Notes under the pieces: model-generated
The model's database searches: none
What the model was told of the DNA's origin: nothing
What the model saw: the letters and a program-made list of their open reading frames with translations, nothing else
Shown: piece by piece, positions 1-6,687 of the stretch
Position numbering within the stretch: position 1 is the first letter of the stretch
Layout of the letters: the number at the start of each line of letters is the position of its first letter
From: a bacterium
Lineage (GTDB): Bacteria; B130-G9
Direction: 5' to 3'
NCBI GenBank assembly: GCA_021160245.1
Contig: JAGHCW010000175.1
Coordinates: 1-8,916, forward strand
DNA: 8,916 nucleotides
Translations under genes and position numbers: made by a program

Positions 1-1485
1 AACGCTGGACTCCATAAAGACCGTGCAGCGCTCACCGAGCTTCACAGGGTTCTCGGAGGCAAATGCTTCTTTCGCAAACTCCTTCTTGATGTTGATGTCC
101 AGCTTCTCCGCTTGCTCCTCTAAGAACGACCCAGTTCCCGCGGCGCAGACCTTGTTCATCTCGAAGTCCACGACGGCACCGTTCTCCAGGCCGATGAACT
201 TCGAATCCTGGCCACCTATCTCAAAAATCGTATCTACTGATGAGTCTATGAACGCCGCTGCCGTCGCCTGCGCCGTGATCTCATTCCGAACGACATCAGC
301 GCCTGCGAGCTCACCGGTCATATAACGTCCGGAACCGGTTGTCCCAACTCCGCCGACTATGACATTTGGGGGAAGCTCGCTCTTAACCTCAGAAAGACCA
401 GTCGCCACGGCGTCTATCGGCCTGCCGGCGGTCATTAGGTATCGCTTTGAAAGCAGCTTTGCATTCTCGTCTATCGCGACCACATTCGTGCTTATAGAGC
501 CAACGTCTATGCCGATATAGACCTTGAGAGGCTTACCAGCCTTCACATCGGCCGGCTTCTGGTCATCATCAGGAGGCAGAACAACGTCCTTGAGCGATAG
601 CCTCGGCAGATAACCATCATCTGATGCGGGCTTGCCCAAAAACTCGTCGATCTTATCAAGACCCTCGAAGTATCGCGCCGGCAGTTCTTTCAGCGACAAA
701 TAATGCAGGCACGCGCCGATTGCGCCGGAGACCGAGTGGAACTTGTGGACTAGAAGCTCATCATCCGAGAGGTCTAAGACTTCCGCGAGCGCCTTCACCA
801 TTGCCCTGTTCTCGGCCACGCCGCCCTGGAACGATACTAGAGGATTGATTGCAGCGCCCTTAATCACGTTGCTGCGGAAGTTCCGAGCCATCGCATAGCA
901 CAGACCGGCGACAATGTCATAGACGGGCGTTCCCTCTTGCTGGAGGTGAATCATGTCGGTCTTAGCAAATACGCTGCACCTACCGGCGATTCTCGGAGGC
1001 GTCTCCGATTTAAGCGCAAGCTCTGCAAACTCATCCTCGATGGAGACGCCAAGCCTTGTGGCCTGCTGGTCAAGAAATGATCCCGTGCCGGCTGCGCAGA
1101 CGGTATTCATTGCAAAGTCCGAAACGACCGTTCCGCCAGACGCCTCGTCCTCTTCGATCAATATCAGCTTGGAGTCCTCGCCACCAATGTCTATGACCGT
1201 TCGGACGCCCTTGTCGAACGACATAGCGCCCATGTACTGAGCTATAACCTCATTCACAAACACACCGTTAAGCAACTCCGCGACGAGGCGGCCCCCTGCC
1301 CCCGTCGTACAGACCGCCGCAATATCGCCTCGGTCATGACGGCCTAGGACATCCGCCAATATATCCCGTACCATTTGAAGCGGCCGGCCTTTGATCCGCT
1401 TGTAATAATGCTCAAGCACCTTATGGCCGGCGTCCATCAGGACGACCTTTATCGCTACTGATCCAACATCTATACCTAAAAGCAA
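1..1485 (-). CDS. BadF/BadG/BcrA/BcrD-type (HgdC-like) acyl-CoA dehydratase activator, large tandem-domain form, C-terminus beyond window
   Basis: This reading frame is open for 495 codons to the window edge, and the rest of the gene lies outside. Two tandem ASKHA-fold ATPase domains are visible. The first opens with LLGIDVGS at residues 2-9; the second opens with YIGIDVGS near residue 325. Each carries the family's cluster-ligand motifs: VCAAGTGSFL followed by GRCSVFAKTD in the first repeat, and VCAAGTGSFL followed by GERCTVF in the second. In known activators these cysteines hold one [4Fe-4S] cluster at the dimer interface, and ATP hydrolysis drives electron transfer to a 2-hydroxyacyl-CoA dehydratase or benzoyl-CoA reductase. 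Proteins with this tandem layout are usually well over 1000 residues and continue into DUF2229 and dehydratase-like parts, so I expect about half or more to be missing. I chose the TTG start at 1485 because it directly precedes LLGIDVG and a GGGAG lies ten bases upstream; no ATG is available there. The substrate is unknown. It is separated from the metal genes by 417 bp and is probably a different transcription unit. Confidence 0.9.
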   Translation of the reverse strand, partial: MLLGIDVGSVAIKVVLMDAGHKVLEHYYKRIKGRPLQMVRDILADVLGRHDRGDIAAVCTTGAGGRLVAELLNGVFVNEVIAQYMGAMSFDKGVRTVIDIGGEDSKLILIEEDEASGGTVVSDFAMNTVCAAGTGSFLDQQATRLGVSIEDEFAELALKSETPPRIAGRCSVFAKTDMIHLQQEGTPVYDIVAGLCYAMARNFRSNVIKGAAINPLVSFQGGVAENRAMVKALAEVLDLSDDELLVHKFHSVSGAIGACLHYLSLKELPARYFEGLDKIDEFLGKPASDDGYLPRLSLKDVVLPPDDDQKPADVKAGKPLKVYIGIDVGSISTNVVAIDENAKLLSKRYLMTAGRPIDAVATGLSEVKSELPPNVIVGGVGTTGSGRYMTGELAGADVVRNEITAQATAAAFIDSSVDTIFEIGGQDSKFIGLENGAVVDFEMNKVCAAGTGSFLEEQAEKLDINIKKEFAKEAFASENPVKLGERCTVFMESSV

Positions 1486-1508
1486 GGCTGCAATTCTCCC
1501 ACTACAAA

Positions 1509-1536
1509 ATACTATGGATAATCATCGTTCGCACAA
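1509..1536 (-). promoter_or_regulatory. possible sigma70-like promoter for the dehydratase activator
   Basis: On the minus strand a TTGTGC box (1536-1531) and a TAGTAT box (1514-1509) are separated by 16 bases. They lie just upstream of the GGGAG and TTG start of the activator gene. Each hexamer matches the consensus only partly, so this is a weak call supported mainly by position. Confidence 0.25.
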
Positions 1537-1596
1537 TACAACCGAGAGACCGGCTGGGGAGCGCAGAACGTACCACGCGATTCGAAATTATCAAGC

Positions 1597-1683
1597 TTAC
1601 TTCCCGAGGAGTTTTCGTATTTGTTCCCGGACCAGCTCTGTTGAAGGCGATTTTTCTGTATCCCCGAAAAGGAACCAAGACAT
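1597..1683 (-). CDS. possible 28-residue peptide of unknown function in a gene-poor region
   Basis: An ATG-initiated frame of 28 codons encodes a peptide beginning MSWFLFGDTEKS and ending REQIRKLLGK before TAA. The second half looks like a charged amphipathic helix. The ribosome-binding site is poor: only a GGGATGA-like stretch lies upstream. The frame sits 112 bp ahead of the dehydratase activator and could be a leader peptide, a relic of a longer gene, or chance. I recognise no family. Confidence 0.15.
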   Translation of the reverse strand: MSWFLFGDTEKSPSTELVREQIRKLLGK

Positions 1684-1902
1684 CGCATCATCCCGACCCT
1701 AATACCACTTCTCTATTGACCATAACCAAGCCCCGGAGCCTACAACTCAACCAATCACAAACTCATAATACGAAAACTACTGTACTTCCCAAAAACAGGA
1801 GAGGATCACCATTGAAATCAGCCCCCGCTAGAGACATAGGACTCTTACATCATCAACCAGGCCTCAATTACTGCAATCTATCAGACTAAGTACAGAAGAC
1901 TA

Positions 1903-2901
1903 TCATCTATCTATGTCTTTTGTTCCAATTGAACCAATCCCATTTGCTCGAATAACCGGCTCTTCATCCGGCTCCAAATGGACGATGACATCGATTATGT
2001 CTGGGCCTTCGGAAAGAAGGCGGTGTTTGACCTCTCCCGCTATGTTGTGTCCCTGCCAAACTGTTATCCCGGGGTCCACAAGCACATGAAGGTCCACCAT
2101 GAGTCCCGGACCGACATAGCGGGTCCGAAGGGCATGAACGCTCCGGATGCCCGGGATAGCGAGCGAGATGGCCTGTATCTTCTCGCAGTCTTTTCTGGAT
2201 GCGCCACAATCCACAAGCTCCTTGAGAGCCGGTGATACGATTGTCCAAGCTGCTCGGAGGATGAAAAACGAGACCACAACAGCCGCCAGGTGGTCCAGGA
2301 ACCGCAACGAGGAATAAAAGAGCGCAATTGTCACCGCGATACCCGCCGGTATCGAACTGAACGCGTCCGATCTATGATGCCACGCGTTGGCGAGAAGAGC
2401 TCTTGATTTGAGTCGTCTCCCAATCGCAGCCGTCCAACGATAGAGAACCTCCTTGCTAACGATCGATATGAGCGAGGCGCAAATAGCGATCCTGCCCGGA
2501 GCCTTGGGGTGCGGTTCTTGGAATGTGACGAGCGCGTTATAGACGAGTCCGGCTGCGACAGCGACAAGCACAAGCCCAATGAAAACAGTTACGACCGCCT
2601 CGATGCGCCTGTGCCCGTACGGGTGACTTTCATCCGGTGGCCTCGACCAGAATCTAACTCCGATCAGAATGGCGATGTCCGTGCTACTGTCCGAGAGACT
2701 GTGAACACCATCTGCAATGATCGCCTGGCTTGATCCTATCACTCCCCCAGCCATCTTGAGAGCCGATAATAGGATGTTCACGATAAGGCCAATCCAAGTC
2801 GCGTGGCTGACGCCCTTTACGTGACCGGGCTTGGTCGAAAGAGCATCAACCTCTGTCGAATCTAGCGCTGGCATGTCCCCACTCAAGCGAATAATCACCA
2901 A
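1903..2901 (-). CDS. cation diffusion facilitator (CDF) family divalent metal efflux transporter
   Basis: This is a membrane antiporter of the CDF family (FieF/YiiP, Mam-type), which exports divalent cations such as Zn2+, Fe2+, Cd2+ or Mn2+ in exchange for protons. Six hydrophobic segments can be placed near residues 34-56, 58-84, 100-127, 137-158, 183-198 and 203-223. The two intramembrane half-sites are HSLSD (H67, D71) in helix 2 and HHRSD (H175, D179) in helix 5. The family's HPYGHRRIE stretch follows helix 2 at 93-101. The C-terminal part, about 230-312, fits the cytoplasmic dimerisation domain and includes DLHVLVD. The length of roughly 320-330 residues is normal. The start is uncertain: a TTG at 2901, a GTG at 2898 (GAG seven bases upstream) and an ATG at 2874 are all in frame, and family alignment favours none strongly. 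It lies downstream of the arsenic genes in the same direction, with a 143-bp gap, so it may be read through or have its own promoter. Metal specificity cannot be read from the sequence; the H-xxx-D rather than D-xxx-D helix-2 site is often found in zinc-type members. Confidence 0.93.
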   Translation of the reverse strand: MVIIRLSGDMPALDSTEVDALSTKPGHVKGVSHATWIGLIVNILLSALKMAGGVIGSSQAIIADGVHSLSDSSTDIAILIGVRFWSRPPDESHPYGHRRIEAVVTVFIGLVLVAVAAGLVYNALVTFQEPHPKAPGRIAICASLISIVSKEVLYRWTAAIGRRLKSRALLANAWHHRSDAFSSIPAGIAVTIALFYSSLRFLDHLAAVVVSFFILRAAWTIVSPALKELVDCGASRKDCEKIQAISLAIPGIRSVHALRTRYVGPGLMVDLHVLVDPGITVWQGHNIAGEVKHRLLSEGPDIIDVIVHLEPDEEPVIRANGIGSIGTKDIDR

Positions 2902-3044
2902 TTATCTCGAGAATCAGATTGGAATGCGGGGCGGCTCTTGGTTTCAAAGCTCGCGCGCTGATGTTTTACCAGCCAAGCGCATCCCATAAGTAGCCGCGCT
3001 GCCCGGCGGAGCGCCGCCGCGAGAAACCTGCCGCCTCGCAAAGC

Positions 3045-3575
3045 TCAGCTCATATAGGCGCGTATCTCCTCGCGGATATATTTGGAAAACTTCCTCTTCT
3101 CTCGCAGCAATGGCCAGGCCCTCTGCAGAACCTTATATCTTGTCCGCTTGCCTCCCCGGTACTCAGCGACAACGATTGACTTAGTATCGAGCTGATAATC
3201 ATCTAAGAAATGCTCGTTTTCGGGCTTGTCTGTGCTGATGGGCCTCCATTTCAAAAGACCGGCCCTAATGGCTTCAGCAAACTCCCCCTCCATCGCCTCA
3301 AGCGTCATCGATTCGAATAAACGGCTAGCGTAGCTTCGCCATGTTGAGTGGAAGTAATAGACGACAACGACATCTCCGAGTTCCTGAGTGTCCGGGACCT
3401 GCTTCGCTATTTCTCCTTCGGCACTCATCGGCCGGCCGGTCTCTTGGAGCGACAGTTTCGTGCTGGATGACGAATGTGATGGCCTCTTAGGCGCGTTGGC
3501 TATCATGTAGGCCAAGCTGGCAATAATGAATGAAAGCAGAGCAAACGTCGCTATTCTATTGGACCAAATACCCAT
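3045..3575 (-). CDS. ArsF-like membrane-anchored thioredoxin-fold protein lacking the CxxC (SxxS instead)
   Basis: The protein has 176 residues: one N-terminal membrane anchor (about residues 7-26), a low-complexity serine/threonine-rich linker (30-65), and a thioredoxin-like domain (68-172). It is a clear paralogue of the ArsF-like protein at 4119-4682. Shared blocks are VYYFH, DKPENEHFLDDYQL, RGGK-TRYKVL and a basic-acidic C-terminal helix. The family's active site, C-x-x-C in the neighbour, reads R-S-Y-A-S here (S81 and S84), and the protein contains no cysteine at all. It therefore cannot perform dithiol chemistry alone and may have a binding or scaffolding role, or it may be a decaying duplicate. 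The frame is intact and otherwise well conserved, which argues for function. I chose the ATG at 3575 because GGAGGA lies four bases upstream; the in-frame TTG at 3611 has no such signal. It starts 39 bases after the small thioredoxin-like gene, so the two are probably co-transcribed. Confidence 0.72.
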   Translation of the reverse strand: MGIWSNRIATFALLSFIIASLAYMIANAPKRPSHSSSSTKLSLQETGRPMSAEGEIAKQVPDTQELGDVVVVYYFHSTWRSYASRLFESMTLEAMEGEFAEAIRAGLLKWRPISTDKPENEHFLDDYQLDTKSIVVAEYRGGKRTRYKVLQRAWPLLREKRKFSKYIREEIRAYMS

Positions 3576-3614
3576 AATTCCTCCAGCAGCTTCTCTCAGA
3601 ACAACCCGCAAAAG

Positions 3615-3848
3615 CTATAAGAGCAGCGTCTTTATCTCCTCAACATTGAGTATCTTGCCCTGGGACTTCACCTCACTGTTGATGGCAAGCGCCGGCGTCA
3701 TCGTCACTCCGAAATCACCGATCCTGTCGATGTCTGTAATCTTCTCCATAACGAACTGTATTTGAAGCTCCCTGGCGGCATCCTCCGCGTTCTCAAAGAG
3801 CTTCCTGCAGTTGGGGCAATCCGCGCCCAGTATCTGCAACCTCTTCAT
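3615..3848 (-). CDS. small thioredoxin-like redox-active disulfide protein (ArsE-like candidate)
   Basis: This 77-residue cytoplasmic protein has the minimal thioredoxin fold seen in the redox-active disulfide protein 2 group. The active-site motif ADCPNC places cysteines at residues 11 and 14, right after the first beta strand (KRLQILG). The cis-proline follows in VTMTPALAING-like context (T51-P52 here, with INSEV), and the C-terminus forms the usual short helix, NVEEIKTLLL. It has no signal peptide or membrane segment. The ATG at 3848 is preceded by AGGAG at seven bases, better than the adjacent TTG at 3851. It sits directly upstream of an ArsF-like gene. In the Shewanella arsEFG system a small partner acts with ArsF in nitroaromatic-arsenical reduction, so an ArsE-like role is a reasonable guess but not shown here. 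It could equally be a general dithiol carrier that feeds electrons to the membrane-bound thioredoxin-fold proteins. Confidence 0.85.
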   Translation of the reverse strand: MKRLQILGADCPNCRKLFENAEDAARELQIQFVMEKITDIDRIGDFGVTMTPALAINSEVKSQGKILNVEEIKTLLL

Positions 3849-3883
3849 CAAACATCTCCTATTTCAGTGTGTATCCTTTGAAC

Positions 3884-3976
3884 TTAGTCCAAAAGCGTGG
3901 CTATAATGACCACTAGTATAACATAGACTACTACCTCCTCAGTTCCCAGTATCATTCGAATAACCACCATACTCAT
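3884..3976 (-). CDS. putative leaderless 30-residue single-pass membrane peptide
   Basis: A 30-codon frame runs ATG at 3976 to TAA at 3884. It encodes a short N-terminal part (MSMVVIRM), then ILGTEE, then a continuous hydrophobic helix of valine, isoleucine and leucine from about residue 15 to 29, ending in aspartate. This is the size and layout of known bacterial small membrane proteins. There is no Shine-Dalgarno sequence, but a perfect TATAAT lies six bases before the ATG, which would place the transcription start at or next to the start codon, the classic leaderless arrangement. It ends 35 bases before the ATG of the small thioredoxin-like gene. No homologue is recognised; chance coding in a 5' leader remains possible. 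Confidence 0.3.
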   Translation of the reverse strand: MSMVVIRMILGTEEVVVYVILVVIIATLLD

Positions 3977-3982
3977 GAGGGG

Positions 3983-4011
3983 ATTATAGGTGTTGTCCTG
4001 TCGCGAATGAA
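3983..4011 (-). promoter_or_regulatory. candidate internal promoter (perfect TATAAT -10) for the small thioredoxin / ArsF-paralogue pair
   Basis: On the minus strand TATAAT occupies 3988-3983, with a weak TTCATT -35 element at 4011-4006 and a 17-base spacer. It lies within the 270-bp gap after the ArsF gene, the largest gap in the arsenic block. This would allow the genes at 3976-3045 to be expressed separately from the hgcAB/acr3 transcript. The -10 is perfect and the spacer ideal; only the -35 is poor. Confidence 0.45.
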
Positions 4012-4118
4012 GCACAGATGGGGCAGGCCGGCGGATTCTCCTGACACCGCTTCTCGCGCTATCGACCTATACGCACCCAGGATGAGGCTTCCGCGAGGCG
4101 CTCAGACTAATTCAGCGA

Positions 4119-4682
4119 TCATCCTTTCGCAAGATAGGGCCGAACCTCGTTACGAACGTACACCAGGAAGCCATCTTTTTCGTCCAGCAGCGACCAGGTG
4201 TCTTCCAAGACCTTATATCGAGTGCTTTTGCCGCCTCTTATCTGTGCGACAACGAGGGACTTGTCTGTCAGTTGATAGTCGTCTATGAAGTGGTCGTTCT
4301 CAGGTTTCTCGACGTCAACGGCCCTCCATTCCAATCGCCCGGCCTTCAGCGCGTCCGGGAAACCATCCAAGACGGCCTCTTTCGCCCATTCCTCCAACCT
4401 TATGCAGCGGTCACAACGAGCGGTAATGTGGAAGTAATATACGATGACTCTAACTGGGTCTGATGTCGGCGAGGCATCTTGATTACTGGCTTGGTGCGCA
4501 ACTTGTGCAGAGGAAGTGCTCTGCGAAGCAAGAGTGGCGCCGGAAAGATCGAATGCAGCGATCGCAGAGTTCATTTCCCGCACGGGTCGAATCGGGGTCT
4601 TGACGGCCATATAGGCTACAACTGCAATGGCAAGAATTAGAAGTGTGAACTTGACCACAGTCACATGTTGGGAATTAAGCAT
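4119..4682 (-). CDS. arsF: ArsF-family membrane-anchored thioredoxin-like protein with CxxC (nitrophenyl-arsenical reductase subunit family)
   Basis: The protein has 187 residues: an N-terminal membrane anchor (about 9-27), a flexible Ser/Ala/Gln-rich linker to about 75, and a thioredoxin-like domain (77-185) that would face the outside or periplasm. The active site is YYFHITARCDRC, giving C90 and C93. The family's signature KPENDHFIDDYQL and RGGKSTRYKVL blocks follow. Related ArsF proteins take part, with ArsE, in reducing nitro-aromatic arsenicals in the arsEFG operon described from Shewanella. Whether that substrate applies here is unknown, and a general extracytoplasmic dithiol reductase is the alternative. 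I chose the ATG at 4682, which has GGAG a few bases upstream; an in-frame TTG at 4724 lies two bases after the acr3 stop but has no ribosome-binding site. The gene directly follows acr3 and belongs to the same transcript. Confidence 0.78.
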   Translation of the reverse strand: MLNSQHVTVVKFTLLILAIAVVAYMAVKTPIRPVREMNSAIAAFDLSGATLASQSTSSAQVAHQASNQDASPTSDPVRVIVYYFHITARCDRCIRLEEWAKEAVLDGFPDALKAGRLEWRAVDVEKPENDHFIDDYQLTDKSLVVAQIRGGKSTRYKVLEDTWSLLDEKDGFLVYVRNEVRPYLAKG

Positions 4683-4726
4683 GATTCTCCAGATTCTTGA
4701 GAACAGGGGTCGCTCGTCCCGCAACG

Positions 4727-5944
4727 CTACATCGCAGGCTCAAACCAGGGACGCGTGCGAAGACAAATCCTGACCAACATCAACATGACTGGGACTTCTA
4801 TAAGCACCCCAACGACTGTGGCAAGCGCCGCCCCTGAAGAGAGTCCGAACAGCATCGTGGCTGTCGCTATGGCGACCTCAAAATGATTCGAGGCCCCGAT
4901 CATCGCAGAGGGCGCTGCGTCCTCGTAAGAGAGCTTGAGAAGCCTTGACAGGCCATATCCAAGCCAGAATATAAGATTCGTTTGGATGAATAGCGGTATG
5001 GCGATCCATAAGATCGTCAGCGGATTCGACAGAATCACTTCGCCTTTGAACGAGAACAGCAACAGCAGTGTCACAAGAAGGGCGATGATAGTAACAGGCG
5101 TCAAAAGATGAAGGAACTTCTCTTCGAACCACGCCAGCCCCTTGGCGCCGATGATCCACCTTCTGGTGAAGTAGCCAGCCGACAGCGGAAGCGCTACATA
5201 GACCCCTATCGAGAGAAGAAGCGCCTGCCAGGGGACGGGAAGCCTGCCCACGCCCAGCAGGAAGCCGCCCAAGAGGCCATAGAGCAAGAGCATTGTGAGC
5301 GAGTTGATCGCAACCATCACCAGTGTGTGCCCATCGTTCCCCTTTGCCAGGAAGCCCCAAACCAGCACCATCGCTGTGCATGGCGCGATGCCCAGAAGTA
5401 TGCATCCGGCAAGATAACTTCGCCAAAGAGGGACCTGGAGCATCTTCACACCCTCGACGATCACAACACGACCGGCGCCATAGACGGCGTCCACCGGCAG
5501 ATCGAGGCCAAAAGGCATCTTGACGTAATCCACGGCGTCTTCACCGATTAAACCTCTGAAAAGCACGCCGAGAAACAAGATCGCGATTGCATACATCGTG
5601 AACGGCTTGATCGCCCAGTTGACGAAGAGTGTAAGCCCAACCGGCTTGACGTTCTTGCCCGCTTTGAGCACCTCGGCAAAGTCAATCTTCACCATGATAG
5701 GATACATCATAAAGAAGAGGCAGACGGCGATGGGGATGGACACGACAGGCGCGCCGCCCACGTAGATGGCCGTCCCATCCAACGCTTTGGCAAACTGCGG
5801 AGCGAGGCGACCCAGCAGGATGCCGCCAGCTATGCAGAGCAGCACCCACAAAGTTAAGTAGCGCTCAAAGGCGCTCAATGCCCCTATCTTCTTCGATTCG
5901 TTTCCCATTCCGTTCGCGGCGCTATCACGCAGTTCTCGCTTCAT
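4727..5944 (-). CDS. acr3: Acr3-family arsenite efflux permease
   Basis: This polytopic inner-membrane protein of 405 residues belongs to the Acr3 branch of the bile acid/arsenite/riboflavin transporter superfamily, which exports As(OH)3 using the proton gradient. About ten hydrophobic segments are visible from residue 29 to 395. The diagnostic motif [12 protein letters not shown] carries the conserved cysteine (C189) that is essential in studied Acr3 proteins. The late motif [18 protein letters not shown] carries the conserved glutamate (E356). Other family marks are [11 protein letters not shown] at 79-89 and NWAIKPF at 109-115. The protein is longer than the usual 350-370 residues, partly because about 35-40 residues (roughly 134-172) are inserted before the [14 protein letters not shown] helix, in an external or internal loop. 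The ATG at 5944 is preceded by GAGAGG at seven bases. The stop of the ArsG-like gene lies 11 bases upstream and the ArsF gene follows closely, so these form one operon. Confidence 0.94.
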   Translation of the reverse strand: MKRELRDSAANGMGNESKKIGALSAFERYLTLWVLLCIAGGILLGRLAPQFAKALDGTAIYVGGAPVVSIPIAVCLFFMMYPIMVKIDFAEVLKAGKNVKPVGLTLFVNWAIKPFTMYAIAILFLGVLFRGLIGEDAVDYVKMPFGLDLPVDAVYGAGRVVIVEGVKMLQVPLWRSYLAGCILLGIAPCTAMVLVWGFLAKGNDGHTLVMVAINSLTMLLLYGLLGGFLLGVGRLPVPWQALLLSIGVYVALPLSAGYFTRRWIIGAKGLAWFEEKFLHLLTPVTIIALLVTLLLLFSFKGEVILSNPLTILWIAIPLFIQTNLIFWLGYGLSRLLKLSYEDAAPSAMIGASNHFEVAIATATMLFGLSSGAALATVVGVLIEVPVMLMLVRICLRTRPWFEPAM

Positions 5945-5955
5945 CTAAATGCCTC

Positions 5956-6675
5956 TCAGAATGTCCAAAGGAAGTAGAATCCAACTGCAACCAGAAGCAC
6001 ACCGGCGACCCAGCGAATCACCGACTCCACCCCGCGAATCTTTGTCGCCACGGCCCCCAGTGAAGAAACGCCCAGCGTGAGCGCGGTCAGCGGGACGGCG
6101 AATCCCAGCGCGTAGGCGAGAAGGATGGCCGCCATGAAGAGCGTGGCGCCCTGGAGCACGGCTGCTCCGAGTATAATGTAAATCCCAGGATTGCAGGCGA
6201 GCGAGCAGACGCTCACTCCGCCTCCGGCAACCAGGCCGAAGAGAATCGAACCTAATATACCCTTATCCCGGACAAGTCCCTTAGGTCGCTCGCCATGGGG
6301 CATCCGGAATGGAAGTAACTTCATTGTTGCTAAGCCCATTAAAATGGCCACGATGCCTGCAAAGAGCTTCCAAAATCTCCCGAGAATGCTCTGAGTAGCC
6401 TGTCCGATGCAGGCAGCGACCCCGCCTAGAATCACAAGCGCGAGAGCTGTGCCCAAGAAGAAGCCTGCGGCCAATAGCCACCTTTCGCGCCATTCACGGC
6501 TCACTTTAGCTCCTGCATAGCCCACGATGACCCCAAGCACCGGAAGGGTGCAGCACAGGCTGACGACAGCGCTCAACAGGCCGAGCAGGAACGCCAAGGG
6601 AATGCTAAGAAGCCCGAAACCTGATTGGTCAAATGCCGCGCCCGCCCAGTCGGTGAGCGCCCGTATCTTGTCCAT
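5956..6675 (-). CDS. arsG: CcdA/DsbD-type six-helix membrane protein, ArsG-like
   Basis: The protein has 239 residues with about six membrane helices (near 22-52, 66-90, 99-121, 138-170, 173-199 and 216-238), the size and layout of the CcdA / DsbD transmembrane-domain family. Conserved-position cysteines are in helix 1, SLCCTLPVLG (C41, C42), and helix 4, VCSLACNPGIYII (C157, C161); a further C89 is in helix 2. In CcdA-type proteins, one cysteine from each of helices 1 and 4 forms the disulfide that carries electrons from cytoplasmic thioredoxin to extracytoplasmic thiol proteins. Members of this family next to arsF are called ArsG and described as permeases for trivalent aminoaryl arsenicals. 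Here both roles are plausible: flanking genes encode membrane-tethered thioredoxin-fold proteins that would be natural electron acceptors. The ATG at 6675 has AAGGA five bases upstream; the preceding gene ends 12 bases before it and acr3 begins 11 bases after, a tight operon. Confidence is high for the family and moderate for the ArsG label. Confidence 0.8.
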   Translation of the reverse strand: MDKIRALTDWAGAAFDQSGFGLLSIPLAFLLGLLSAVVSLCCTLPVLGVIVGYAGAKVSREWRERWLLAAGFFLGTALALVILGGVAACIGQATQSILGRFWKLFAGIVAILMGLATMKLLPFRMPHGERPKGLVRDKGILGSILFGLVAGGGVSVCSLACNPGIYIILGAAVLQGATLFMAAILLAYALGFAVPLTALTLGVSSLGAVATKIRGVESVIRWVAGVLLVAVGFYFLWTF

Positions 6676-6687
6676 TGCAGTCCTTTT

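Larger units (their letters stand above)
1486..1902. other. gene-poor intergenic region, visibly more AT-rich than its neighbours
   Basis: This 417-bp stretch separates the CDF transporter from the dehydratase activator. I find no tRNA, rRNA, CRISPR or insertion-sequence signature and no convincing rho-independent terminator. The short forward frames within it (about 1514-1702 and 1641-1889) lack protein-like composition and good start contexts. It contains only the weak promoter and the 28-codon frame listed separately. Confidence 0.5.
3852..4118. other. 267-bp gap inside the arsenic block
   Basis: This stretch separates the CxxC-bearing ArsF gene from the small thioredoxin-like gene. The distal part (4012-4118) shows no gene, clear hairpin or terminator. 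The proximal part holds the TATAAT promoter candidate and the 30-codon hydrophobic frame listed separately, plus the AGGAG ribosome-binding site of the small thioredoxin-like gene (3860-3856). Confidence 0.5.

Noticed and set aside
953-1240. Plus-strand frame opposite the dehydratase activator
   Set aside because: The opposite strand encodes the clearly conserved first ATPase domain with VCAAGTGSFL; this is a shadow.
1514-1889. Two overlapping plus-strand frames in the intergenic gap
   Set aside because: Their composition is not protein-like, they overlap each other, and neither has a credible start signal.
3004-3016. GC-rich CGGCG/CGCCG hairpin after the Cys-less ArsF paralogue
   Set aside because: The stem is only five base pairs, the loop three bases, and no U-run follows in the direction of transcription, so a terminator call is not supported.
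3576-3611. TTG start at 3611 for the Cys-less ArsF paralogue
   Set aside because: The ATG at 3575 has a near-perfect GGAGGA at the right distance and begins directly before the membrane anchor; the same logic displaced the TTG at 4724 in favour of the ATG at 4682.
5108-5551. A 147-codon open frame on the plus strand
   Set aside because: It is antisense to acr3, rich in Gln/His/Arg as expected from a reversed membrane-protein gene, and lacks a ribosome-binding site.
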